A stretch of DNA of 8,001 nucleotides from Gammaproteobacteria bacterium (GTDB lineage Bacteria; Pseudomonadota; Gammaproteobacteria; PS1; Pseudothioglobaceae): NCBI GenBank assembly GCA_024280535.1, contig JAJRPY010000152.1, positions 1 to 8,001 on the forward strand. The letters are read 5' to 3'. Of the stretch, positions 1-6,075 are shown in pieces. The first letter of the stretch is position 1, and the number at the start of each line of letters is the position of its first letter. The position numbers and the translations under genes are program-made. The notes beneath the pieces are model-generated. The model worked only from the letters and a program-made list of their open reading frames with translations. It had not been told where the DNA came from and did no database searches.

Positions 1-222
1 AATAACCTCAGCAATTTGCTCATTATTAGTCACATTAAGTGTCATACCTGCGCCACTCACGCCGTTTTTTTGCAAGGTTGCGCTAATCGCACTAGCCCCT
101 TTATCACTGGTTGCGGTGCCAATAATGGTTGCACCAGCAGCGCCCAAAGTGAGTGCAATGGCCTGCCCAATGCCTCGGCTTGCGCCCGTAATTAATACGA
201 TTTTCCCTGTTAAATTATTCAT
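1..222 (-). CDS. fabG: 3-oxoacyl-[acyl-carrier-protein] reductase FabG, N-terminal part (cut by window edge)
   Basis: My translation gives 74 residues of a short-chain dehydrogenase, about the first third of the usual ~245 residues; the rest lies beyond the left edge. FabG reduces 3-oxoacyl-ACP to 3-hydroxyacyl-ACP with NADPH in the cytosolic type II fatty-acid cycle. The Rossmann nucleotide-binding motif TGASRGIG is at about residues 13-20, followed by helix AIALTLGAAGA and strand TIIGTATS, as in FabG. The catalytic Ser-Tyr-Lys is not in the window. The ATG at 222-220 overlaps the fabD stop (ATGA), and an AAGGAG ribosome binding site lies inside the fabD end at 231-236, so the two genes are very likely cotranscribed and translationally coupled. 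The neighbour makes FabG more likely than another SDR enzyme. Confidence 0.92.
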   Translation of the reverse strand, partial: MNNLTGKIVLITGASRGIGQAIALTLGAAGATIIGTATSDKGASAISATLQKNGVSGAGMTLNVTNNEQIAEVI

Positions 223-1154
223 GATTTAATCTCCTTTAAAATTGCTGCAACACTGGCTGAATCAAACACCGCATTTGCGCTTAATGTTTTATCAATTCTA
301 CGCGTTAAGCCTGTTAATATTTTCCCCGGGCCTAATTCAATGAGTTTTTCCACCCCCATATCAGCCATCGCTTGCACGGTGCCTGTCCATAATACAGGAC
401 TATGCAATTGTGCCACCAATTTAGCGCGCAACGCATCCACAGTATTCGCCTTAATCGTATCAACATTGTGCAATACCGCAACATCACCCACTTTAAATGC
501 CACCTCTTCCACAGCATTTGCAAAGATAGTCGCTGCCTCATTCATTAAAGAACAATGCGAAGGCACGCTCACAGGCAAAACTACTGCTCGTTTTGCACCT
601 GCCGCTTTCATAGCCTCACAAGTGCTATTCACAGCCGCTTTATTGCCCGCAATAACCACCTGACCCTTCGAATTAAAATTAACCGCCTGCACAATACCTA
701 CACCTGCATAATCAGCACAAACCCGAACCACCACCTCATCTTCCAAACCCAAAATAGCCGCCATCGCACCAACCCCCTCAGGAACAGCCGATTGCATCAA
801 GGCTGCACGCTTGCTCACCAATCGAATGCCTTGCGCAAAATCAAGCGAGCCTGCCACAACCAATGCAGTGTATTCACCCAATGAATGCCCTGCCATACAT
901 ACTGGCGACAAATCCACCTGACTCGCCAGCACCAGATAGGTAGCATAACCCGCTGCCAACATGGCCGGCTGCGTATTTTGCGTTTGATTAAGTGCCTCTT
1001 GATCGTCTTGTGTTAGCCGCCAAAGATCAAAACCTAAGGCATCACTTGCCTGAGTAAAGGTTTCTTGCACGATGGGAAATTGATCATTTAAATCTGATAA
1101 CATACCAAGAGATTGAGCGCCTTGGCCTGGAAAAACAATTGAATATTTCATCAT
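219..1154 (-). CDS. fabD: Malonyl-CoA:ACP transacylase FabD
   Basis: FabD moves the malonyl group from malonyl-CoA to acyl carrier protein, supplying the two-carbon donor for fatty-acid elongation in the cytosol. The 311 residues match the usual length (E. coli about 309). Visible motifs are the oxyanion loop FPGQGAQ (residues 8-14), the nucleophile elbow GHSLGEY with Ser91, the carboxylate-binding Arg116, PVSVPSHC with catalytic His200, and Gln249 before HSPVLW; all five positions fit the E. coli enzyme with an offset of one. Two ATG codons stand in tandem at the start, so the protein may begin one residue later; only a weak AAAGAA precedes them. It is followed by fabG with an ATGA overlap. 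The usual upstream partner fabH is absent; a low-GC unknown gene stands there, 60 bp away. Confidence 0.97.
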   Translation of the reverse strand: MMKYSIVFPGQGAQSLGMLSDLNDQFPIVQETFTQASDALGFDLWRLTQDDQEALNQTQNTQPAMLAAGYATYLVLASQVDLSPVCMAGHSLGEYTALVVAGSLDFAQGIRLVSKRAALMQSAVPEGVGAMAAILGLEDEVVVRVCADYAGVGIVQAVNFNSKGQVVIAGNKAAVNSTCEAMKAAGAKRAVVLPVSVPSHCSLMNEAATIFANAVEEVAFKVGDVAVLHNVDTIKANTVDALRAKLVAQLHSPVLWTGTVQAMADMGVEKLIELGPGKILTGLTRRIDKTLSANAVFDSASVAAILKEIKS

Positions 1155-1181
1155 AAATTCTTTGTCAAGATAATAAATAGT

Positions 1182-1210
1182 TGTATATAGCTGATATGGA
1201 TACTGTTAAA
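1182..1210 (-). promoter_or_regulatory. Possible sigma70-type promoter for fabD
   Basis: Read on the minus strand, TTTAAC (1205-1210) and TATACA (1182-1187) are 17 bp apart in the 60-bp gap between the unknown gene and fabD. Each hexamer matches consensus only partly (3/6 and 4/6). AT-rich DNA often yields such pairs by chance, so this is a weak candidate; fabD may instead be read from the upstream ribosomal promoter. Confidence 0.22.
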
Positions 1211-1214
1211 CACG

Positions 1215-1763
1215 CTAACCACCAATTGATAATGAGTTACCTGTATTAAAACGATATTCTTTTGTCATAATATCAGTATCAACCTTGTAATCTTTAATGA
1301 TAATACTGGCAGTGTTGTAATAAGGGCAATCTGCTGTAATAGATAGGCGAATAATTTGATAATTTGAACACTCTTTTTGTATGTCCTTGCCTTGTATGTA
1401 AAGATGGGATTGATGAGCATATTCAGCTTTTTGATCACTACTATCGAATTTTTTGATATACATTAATTCACGACTAGCGATATGATGTAAGGATATGAGT
1501 GGAATACTACCATCTGGAGAAAGATTTTCAAAGCCCTTTAAGACGATGCGAATATTGGTTAAATCTTGATCTGTTTTATTGATCAATTTGACTTTTAAAC
1601 TTAGCGTACCATCTGCTCTTGCAGAACAAATAAATTGATTTGAAATCAATAAATTTGGTTGGTGTTTTTTATTGTTAGTATATAAAAATATTTTAGAAGC
1701 GATATAACTAGCAACAATACCTATAATAACACTAGATATTATTGCTAAGTTTGCTTCAGTCAT
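1215..1763 (-). CDS. Unrecognised single-pass membrane protein with predicted beta-rich soluble domain
   Basis: I do not recognise this 182-residue protein. Residues about 5-27 (NLAIISSVIIGIVASYIASKIFL) form one hydrophobic helix followed by Asn-Asn-Lys-Lys, so it is probably a membrane anchor with the rest in the cytoplasm. The remainder alternates like beta strands (for example LSLKVKLIN, NIRIVLKGF, QIIRLSITAD, ASIIIKDYKV), suggesting an immunoglobulin-like sandwich. The ending YKVDTDIMTKEYRFN faintly recalls the last strands of Kir-type channel cytoplasmic domains, but no pore is present, so this is only a resemblance. The ATG has a good AAGGA site at 1772-1776, eight bases upstream. GC is about 30% by hand count of 1261-1740, against about 45-50% in sampled fabD lines, which may mean later acquisition or weak codon selection. 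It sits between rpmA and fabD. Confidence 0.75.
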   Translation of the reverse strand: MTEANLAIISSVIIGIVASYIASKIFLYTNNKKHQPNLLISNQFICSARADGTLSLKVKLINKTDQDLTNIRIVLKGFENLSPDGSIPLISLHHIASRELMYIKKFDSSDQKAEYAHQSHLYIQGKDIQKECSNYQIIRLSITADCPYYNTASIIIKDYKVDTDIMTKEYRFNTGNSLSIGG

Positions 1764-1779
1764 CTATAACGTCCTTCAT
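1756..1779 (-). other. Possible seven-codon leader mini-ORF (MKDVIDD) overlapping the next start
   Basis: On the minus strand an AAGGA site (1786-1790) sits six bases before an ATG (1779-1777) that opens a seven-codon frame ending in TGA at 1758-1756. The frame overlaps the ATG of the downstream 182-residue gene (1763-1761) by eight bases in another frame. Both ATGs therefore have their own AAGGAC, repeated 14 bases apart. It could couple or regulate translation, or be a chance ATG beside a duplicated ribosome binding site. Confidence 0.3.
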
Positions 1780-1839
1780 TTTAAGTCCTTTTTTTATTGT
1801 TTATATTGACAAATAATACACTAATTTACAAACCTGAAA

Positions 1840-2097
1840 CTATACAATCTCAATCGAAACGGTTTGACGCATAAACTTACCTTTTTTAGCAAAAACAACT
1901 TTGCCATCTGCTGTTGCAAACAAAGTATCGTCTTTGCCTTTGCGTACGTTAATGCCTGGGTGAACTTTGGTGCCTCGTTGGCGTACTAGGATGTTACCGG
2001 CTAATACTACTTGACCGCCAAATCTTTTGACGCCTAGGCGTTTTGATTGGGAATCGCGTCCGTTATTAGTACTACCGCCTGCTTTTTTATGTGCCAT
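1840..2097 (-). CDS. rpmA: 50S ribosomal protein L27
   Basis: L27 is a small basic protein of the large ribosomal subunit whose N-terminal tail reaches the peptidyl transferase centre and helps place the tRNA ends. The 85 residues equal the E. coli length and keep the hallmark blocks: start [10 protein letters not shown], then [16 protein letters not shown], the middle IVRQRGTK-type segment (here [13 protein letters not shown]) and the [12 protein letters not shown] strand near the C-terminus. There is no N-terminal extension of the kind that is cleaved in Firmicutes. The start is fixed by an AGGAG at 2105-2109 that overlaps the stop codon of rplU, leaving a 10-bp gap, so the two are cotranscribed and probably coupled. 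The usual next gene, obgE, does not follow; a low-GC unknown gene does. Confidence 0.98.
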   Translation of the reverse strand: MAHKKAGGSTNNGRDSQSKRLGVKRFGGQVVLAGNILVRQRGTKVHPGINVRKGKDDTLFATADGKVVFAKKGKFMRQTVSIEIV

Positions 2098-2107
2098 GGG
2101 TTTGCTC

Positions 2108-2419
2108 CTATGCCTTAATTTTTGTAATTTCGATTTCCGTGTAAAGTTGTCTATGACCTTGTGTTTTCATAGAGTGCTTACGACGACGGAATTTTAAAAT
2201 GGTTACTTTTTTGCCCTTGCCTTGTGAGACAACTTTTGCCTCCACGCTTGCCTCGGCAACCAAAGGGGTGCCAACTTGAACGTTATCGCCATCAGCGACC
2301 ATTAATACTTCTTTAAAAGTAATTTTCTTGCCAGGTTCGATATCCAATTTTTCAACCTTAAGCGTTGTGCCTTCGGCAACTCTAAACTGTTGACCACCTG
2401 TTTTAAACACTGCGTACAT
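2108..2419 (-). CDS. rplU: 50S ribosomal protein L21
   Basis: L21 binds 23S rRNA in the large subunit. From the chosen ATG the product has 103 residues, the standard bacterial length, and begins [14 protein letters not shown] as in other L21 proteins. Further conserved segments are [24 protein letters not shown] and the basic C-terminal block [19 protein letters not shown], followed by [14 protein letters not shown]. An in-frame ATG exists 12 codons upstream at 2455, but it falls on the rplU -10 hexamer and would add a non-family extension; the chosen start also has its own AGGA six bases upstream. It is the first gene of a minus-strand unit with rpmA and has a short leader of about 30 nt, leaving little room for an L21 leader RNA. 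Confidence 0.97.
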   Translation of the reverse strand: MYAVFKTGGQQFRVAEGTTLKVEKLDIEPGKKITFKEVLMVADGDNVQVGTPLVAEASVEAKVVSQGKGKKVTILKFRRRKHSMKTQGHRQLYTEIEITKIKA

Positions 2420-2454
2420 ATTAAATCCTAAATGTGAATTTATAAAAAGAGGCA

Positions 2455-2460
2455 ATTATA
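2455..2460 (-). promoter_or_regulatory. -10 element of the rplU-rpmA promoter
   Basis: The minus strand reads TATAAT here, a perfect sigma70 -10 hexamer, about 36 bp before the rplU ATG. The -35 side is poor; the best match is CTTTCA at an 18-bp spacing. A start a few bases downstream would give a leader of about 30 nt containing the AGGA ribosome binding site. Confidence 0.6.
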
Positions 2461-2495
2461 CGCCAACGAGCATATTTATGAAAGGAAGTTTTAAG

Positions 2496-2501
2496 TATAA
2501 T
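2496..2501 (+). promoter_or_regulatory. -10 element of the ppiB promoter
   Basis: A perfect TATAAT on the plus strand, 31 bp before the ppiB ATG and divergent from the rplU -10. No convincing -35 hexamer is found at 16-18 bp spacing. Within the 113-bp intergenic region the two -10 boxes lie 35 bp apart and face away from each other. Confidence 0.5.
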
Positions 2502-2532
2502 TTGTATTTTTATTTACACGGACGAAAACATA

Positions 2533-3018
2533 ATGATTATTTTTGCAACCAACATGGGTAATATTCATATAACAGTTGACACGGACAAAGCGCCAATCAG
2601 TGCTAAAAACTTTACTAACTATGTCGAATCAGGTTTTTTTGACAACACCATTTTTCACCGCGTTATTAAAAATTTTATGATTCAAGGTGGCGGGTTTAAC
2701 GAAGATATGAGCCAAAAACCAACCAATGCTGAAATTGAAAACGAAGCTAAAAACGGCTTAAAAAATACCAAATACACTTTATCTATGGCCAGAACCGCAG
2801 CCCCTCATTCTGCCAGTTCCCAATTTTTTATCAACACCAAAGACAATTCATTCCTCGATTACCCAGGTCAAGATGGCTGGGGATACTGCGTATTTGGTGA
2901 GGTTGTTGATGGCTTTGATGTGGTGGATAAAATCAACGAAGTGGCAACTGGCAACAAGGCTGGCCACGGTGATGTGCCGAATGATGCAGTGATTGTAACC
3001 AGCGCTTATATTCAATAA
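2533..3018 (+). CDS. ppiB: Cytoplasmic cyclophilin-type peptidyl-prolyl cis-trans isomerase B
   Basis: Cyclophilins speed cis-trans isomerisation of bonds before proline during protein folding. The 161 residues lack a signal peptide and match the cytoplasmic PpiB form (E. coli 164) rather than the longer periplasmic PpiA. Active-site blocks are all present: FHRVIKNFMIQGGG with catalytic Arg43, Phe48 and Gln51, then SMARTAAPHSASSQFFIN (residues 84-101), and GWGYCVFGEVVDGFDVVDKI (115-134). The ATG at 2533 starts immediately with the first strand IIFATNMGNIHI, as the family does; the ribosome binding site is weak (GGA about ten bases upstream). It is transcribed from its own promoter, divergent from rplU, and is closed by a strong terminator five bases after its stop, with lpxH next on the same strand, as in E. 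coli. Confidence 0.97.
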   Translation: MIIFATNMGNIHITVDTDKAPISAKNFTNYVESGFFDNTIFHRVIKNFMIQGGGFNEDMSQKPTNAEIENEAKNGLKNTKYTLSMARTAAPHSASSQFFINTKDNSFLDYPGQDGWGYCVFGEVVDGFDVVDKINEVATGNKAGHGDVPNDAVIVTSAYIQ

Positions 3019-3023
3019 CAATC

Positions 3024-3049
3024 AGCCCAGTGCGATACTGGGCTTTTTT
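3024..3049 (+). terminator. Rho-independent terminator after ppiB
   Basis: An 8-bp perfect stem AGCCCAGT / ACTGGGCT (3024-3031 and 3037-3044) encloses loop GCGAT and runs into six T residues (3044-3049). It begins five bases after the ppiB stop. Its T tract touches the lpxH start codon at 3050, so it may also attenuate lpxH. Confidence 0.9.
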
Positions 3050-3784
3050 ATGTCTCCAGCCAATCCACCCGCTCACCCTATTCAGCAGATTTTAATCATT
3101 GCTGATTTGCATCTGGCGAATGACAAGGAACAAAAAAATCACTTATTTGCGCAATTCTGCCAGCAGGCACACTCTGCTGATCAAGTTTTTATTCTCGGTG
3201 ACTTATTCAACACTTGGCTGGGCGATGATCTTTCTGCACCGCATTATGCTCACATCATTTCCCTACTAAAAACACTCGGACAAAAAACCCAAGTATTTAT
3301 TATGACTGGCAACCGTGATTTTTTATTAACCCCAAAATTTGTTCATCAAATAGGCTGCCAGCTGATTGATTCGCCTTATTTGCTAGAAACTGCTGGCCAG
3401 CAATATGTATTAACCCATGGTGACGAGCTATGCACTGATGATACCGCCTACCAGCGAATGAAATCAATCCTACAACATCCTATCACCAAGGCCATTTTTG
3501 TCCGTTTGGCAAAAAAATGGCGTCTTCAGCTGAGTGGTCAATTGCGCCAAAAAAGCCTAAAAGCCCAGCAAAATAAAACGCGCGCCATTATGAATGTCAA
3601 CCCTGAAGCAGTCAATCAATTAATGAAAAAATACCCGAATGCCGATCTCATTCATGGGCATACACACCGACTCAACACGCATATTGGACAGACATTTACC
3701 CGCTATGTATTAGGCGATTGGTCGCAAACTCAAGGCAATGCCATTGAGATTACCCAGCATCTAAACAGGCTTGAAATTCGCTGA
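3050..3784 (+). CDS. lpxH: UDP-2,3-diacylglucosamine pyrophosphohydrolase LpxH
   Basis: LpxH cleaves UDP-2,3-diacylglucosamine to lipid X and UMP at the inner face of the inner membrane, in lipid A synthesis. The 244-residue length matches the family (E. coli 240). It is a calcineurin-like metallophosphoesterase: IADLHL with Asp19 and His21, GDLFNTWLGDD with Asp51, GNRD with Asn88, THGDELCTDD with His123, and the closing HGHTHR with His202, His204 and His206. The ATG is the only standard start before ADLHL. It adds about 11 residues (SPANPPAHPIQ) to the E. coli form and has no Shine-Dalgarno site; it lies directly behind the ppiB terminator. A conserved nearby order (ppiB-lpxH) supports the assignment. 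Its last 24 bp overlap the end of the convergent RNase gene. Confidence 0.95.
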   Translation: MSPANPPAHPIQQILIIADLHLANDKEQKNHLFAQFCQQAHSADQVFILGDLFNTWLGDDLSAPHYAHIISLLKTLGQKTQVFIMTGNRDFLLTPKFVHQIGCQLIDSPYLLETAGQQYVLTHGDELCTDDTAYQRMKSILQHPITKAIFVRLAKKWRLQLSGQLRQKSLKAQQNKTRAIMNVNPEAVNQLMKKYPNADLIHGHTHRLNTHIGQTFTRYVLGDWSQTQGNAIEITQHLNRLEIR

Positions 3785-5572
3785 TCTTTCTATCATATCA
3801 ACGCGCGTCACTTTTAGCATTATCTTATCATCTGGCTTGGGAATATGATCTTCTTTAAATTTAATTTGCGTCATTAGTCCAATATCTGGGATCATAAACA
3901 ACGCCTTGTCGCCCCGAATATCCACCACCACACCTTCGCCCTTCCAGCCTGGATTTTGCTTTAAAAACAAGCATTTATAATGATCATTACTAAAACGAGT
4001 GACTCGTCCAATACTGGCCAATGCGTTGTTATTAATGCCAATAATTTCTTTAACACGAGCCTTGCCCAAAGTTGGCTTGCCAGCAATAAAATTAGACAAC
4101 TGCTGATGCGCCAATAAATCATAATAACGCCGTAATGGGCTGGTAATTCTTAAATATGAATCCAAGCCAAGACCATAATGCGGCAATGGCTTAATCGAGG
4201 TGGCAGAACGCTTAAAAAACTTAATTGCCTTAAAAGACTCTGCCGTACTCAAACTGTCTTTTTTATCCAGCACCGCCTGTGGAAAATCGCCTTCATCCTG
4301 CAACGCATACGGCATAACAATATCATTTTCCTGTGCAAATTGGGCAATAGTACGACCAGCAGTGACCATAATCTCAGCCACAAAATCACGACTAGGACTG
4401 CTTTTTTGAGGCTCAATTTGCACTTTGCCATCAATCAATCGAACCTCTACATTAGGCAGATTAAGGCTGATTGAGCCACTTTTCTCACGAAATGCCTTGT
4501 GCTGATCAACAAAGGTTTGGATTTGAATAAAATCAGCATTACTGCCCAATTCTTGATCAACCGCTTCATAGGTTGTATTAACCACCTTAATCGTACTATG
4601 CACCACCTCAATATTGCTAATAATACCTTCGCTCATATTCAGCCCAATTGACAAAGCCGGCGACGTATCAGCCACCCCAAGTGCTAACACGTCAGTAACC
4701 GAGGTCGGCAACATGTGAATAATTTGCTCTGGCAAGTATAAATTAGCACCACGCGCGCGCGCATATTCATCCAATTCTGCACCCGATTCAACAATCATTG
4801 ACACATCAGCAATATGAATCCAAAGCCGGTCAGCCTCGACACTAATTGCATCATCCGCATCGTTAGAGCCTTCGTTGTCAATCGCATACGCATTCATATA
4901 AGTTAAATCAACCCGCTCAATGTCTCTTAAACTAACTGCTACTTGCTCATCTTCTGGAATGGAAAAACGCGCTGGATAGGGATTAAAACTATCCATAAAA
5001 TAATTAATCTTAAGCAAAAATTGATAAGCTGCCTCTTCATTATTTTCTACGCCAATATGGTCCAAAATTTTGGCATGCTTTGATTGATTTAACGCCACTT
5101 TAGCCACTTCTTGCAACCAAGGAATATCCTGCTCATCAAAGGTATTATTGTTAAGATTATCGATACAACGCTGCAAACTTTCAGCGGCCAATTGCGCTGC
5201 ATGACGCTTATCTAAAATACCTTGCACTTGCACGGCTGGGCGCACAAACACCTGATCTTTCTGCCAATAAAAATACAAGCCATCTTCCACCAACAAGCAA
5301 GTACACCACGCAGTTTGAGCCGTATATTCATCAAATAACCACTCGCTGACCTCTTGCAAACTCAATACATCTTCTTGAAATTCTTGCAAAATATCCATAT
5401 CGGCAGGCGCACAAGTCTCACTCACCTTGGTAAATTCAGGGTGAATAAATCTAAAATCTTTTTCCCTAACCTTGCGTGTTGAGCCATCAAAAAATTCTAT
5501 CTCGAATTTATGACTGACAACACTCACAACACGTGCAGGCTTGCCCTTATAGGCGACCAGTGAATTAATCAA
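3761..5572 (-). CDS. RNase II/RNB-family 3'-5' exoribonuclease with winged-helix-type N-terminus
   Basis: RNB enzymes degrade RNA processively from the 3' end in the cytosol. In this 603-residue protein the catalytic aspartates are complete: AIDNEGSNDADDAIS gives Asp232, 238, 240 and 241, spaced as in E. coli RNase II (201, 207, 209, 210). HIADVS (253-258) and YLRITSPLRRYYDLLAHQQL (473-492, with the conserved Arg481) finish the active centre, and a C-terminal S1-like segment begins near GEGVVVDIRG (546). Instead of two cold-shock domains, the N-terminus has an SH3-like strand region (about 5-45) and a winged-helix-like part (about 60-115), the layout known for Deinococcus and cyanobacterial RNase II. 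I therefore avoid the symbols rnb and rnr. The start is TTG with no visible Shine-Dalgarno, in the gcvH frame after its stop; a CTG at codon 5 is an alternative. Confidence 0.88.
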   Translation of the reverse strand: MINSLVAYKGKPARVVSVVSHKFEIEFFDGSTRKVREKDFRFIHPEFTKVSETCAPADMDILQEFQEDVLSLQEVSEWLFDEYTAQTAWCTCLLVEDGLYFYWQKDQVFVRPAVQVQGILDKRHAAQLAAESLQRCIDNLNNNTFDEQDIPWLQEVAKVALNQSKHAKILDHIGVENNEEAAYQFLLKINYFMDSFNPYPARFSIPEDEQVAVSLRDIERVDLTYMNAYAIDNEGSNDADDAISVEADRLWIHIADVSMIVESGAELDEYARARGANLYLPEQIIHMLPTSVTDVLALGVADTSPALSIGLNMSEGIISNIEVVHSTIKVVNTTYEAVDQELGSNADFIQIQTFVDQHKAFREKSGSISLNLPNVEVRLIDGKVQIEPQKSSPSRDFVAEIMVTAGRTIAQFAQENDIVMPYALQDEGDFPQAVLDKKDSLSTAESFKAIKFFKRSATSIKPLPHYGLGLDSYLRITSPLRRYYDLLAHQQLSNFIAGKPTLGKARVKEIIGINNNALASIGRVTRFSNDHYKCLFLKQNPGWKGEGVVVDIRGDKALFMIPDIGLMTQIKFKEDHIPKPDDKIMLKVTRVDMIERSANFKPV

Positions 5573-5581
5573 AGCTGCTGC

Positions 5582-5959
5582 TTAATCTAAACTGTCGGCG
5601 TATTCTTCAGCAGACATCAAATCTTCGATATTGTCCGCTTTAAATTTAACCAGCCAGCCATCGTCATAACAACTTGAATTAACCAACTCTGGCTCATCAT
5701 CTAACGCATCATTCGCCTCAACCACCTCAAGATTTGCCGGCGCATAAACCCCACTGGCAGCCTTGACCGATTCAACCACACAAAACTCATCTTCATGCGC
5801 AGCCTCATCACCCGCATTAGGCACTTCAACAAACACCATATCGCCTAATAAAGCCTGTGCATGATCTGTAATGCCCATGGTAAATGTACCATCGCCATTG
5901 TCTAAAATCCACTCATGGGTTTTGGTATATTCTCTATCATCTCTTATTTCACTCATCAT
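5582..5959 (-). CDS. gcvH: Glycine cleavage system H protein
   Basis: The H protein carries the lipoyl arm that shuttles the aminomethyl group between the P, T and L proteins of the cytosolic glycine cleavage system. Its 125 residues compare with 129 in E. coli. The lipoyl site is Lys66 in [14 protein letters not shown], and other family blocks are YTKTHEWI (11-18), [20 protein letters not shown] (28-47) and DDGWLVKFK (99-107). The first ATG (5959) and the second (5956) are equally possible; MSEIRDD is the more typical start. The ribosome binding site is weak (TAAAGA close to the ATG). The gene follows gcvT across a 116-bp gap and precedes the RNase gene by nine bases. The proline-rich edge loop and acidic patches are ordinary. 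The P protein gene is not in the window. Confidence 0.96.
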   Translation of the reverse strand: MMSEIRDDREYTKTHEWILDNGDGTFTMGITDHAQALLGDMVFVEVPNAGDEAAHEDEFCVVESVKAASGVYAPANLEVVEANDALDDEPELVNSSCYDDGWLVKFKADNIEDLMSAEEYADSLD

Positions 5960-6004
5960 TCTTTACTGCATTTTTTTGTTTTTTACGGTGCGCGCTGGTT
6001 ACGC

Positions 6005-6033
6005 TTTATAGGTAACAACCCTATGTTGTAAAA
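6005..6033 (-). promoter_or_regulatory. Possible promoter for gcvH and the RNase gene
   Basis: On the minus strand TATAAA (rc of 6005-6010) lies in the gcvT-gcvH gap, with only a poor -35 (TTTTAC, 6028-6033) at 17 bp. The start would leave a leader of about 40 nt. An ATG-CAG-TAA mini-frame lies just before gcvH. This is a weak call based on one hexamer. Confidence 0.22.
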
Positions 6034-6048
6034 AAGCAAAATACTTGC
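6030..6048 (-). terminator. Weak hairpin plus T tract after gcvT
   Basis: Read on the minus strand, GCAAG-TAT-TTTGC (6036-6048; four Watson-Crick pairs and one G-T wobble) is followed by six T residues. The stem is too short for strong termination, but it could partly separate gcvT from gcvH. There are also overlapping short inverted repeats (ACAAC/GTTGT and GTTAC/GTAAC) just beyond it. Confidence 0.28.
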
Positions 6049-6075
6049 AAACTCCTGTTAATTAATAATTATTTT

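Noticed and set aside
340..884. Plus-strand open frames across fabD
   Set aside because: They are shadows of an intact, motif-complete FabD and have no protein-like features of their own.
1163..1168. Perfect TTGACA on the minus strand just before fabD
   Set aside because: A -10 at normal spacing would fall inside fabD (TATTCA at best), so the transcript would lack the start codon.
1795..1818. Imperfect inverted repeat TATTGTTT / AAATAATA after rpmA as a terminator
   Set aside because: It is AT-only with a mismatch, and on the transcribed minus strand it is followed by A residues, not T; no other hairpin is visible there.
2420..2455. Upstream in-frame ATG giving L21 a 12-residue extension
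   Set aside because: It overlaps the rplU -10 hexamer, does not match L21 proteins, and the downstream ATG has its own AGGA and a family-typical start.
4178..4474. Open frames on both strands inside the RNase gene
   Set aside because: The catalytic domain is read without interruption through this stretch; the alternative frames have no recognisable motifs.
5960..6075. Glycine riboswitch upstream of gcvH
   Set aside because: The gap has neither the tandem aptamer length nor recognisable conserved purine-rich cores; only short weak stems are present.
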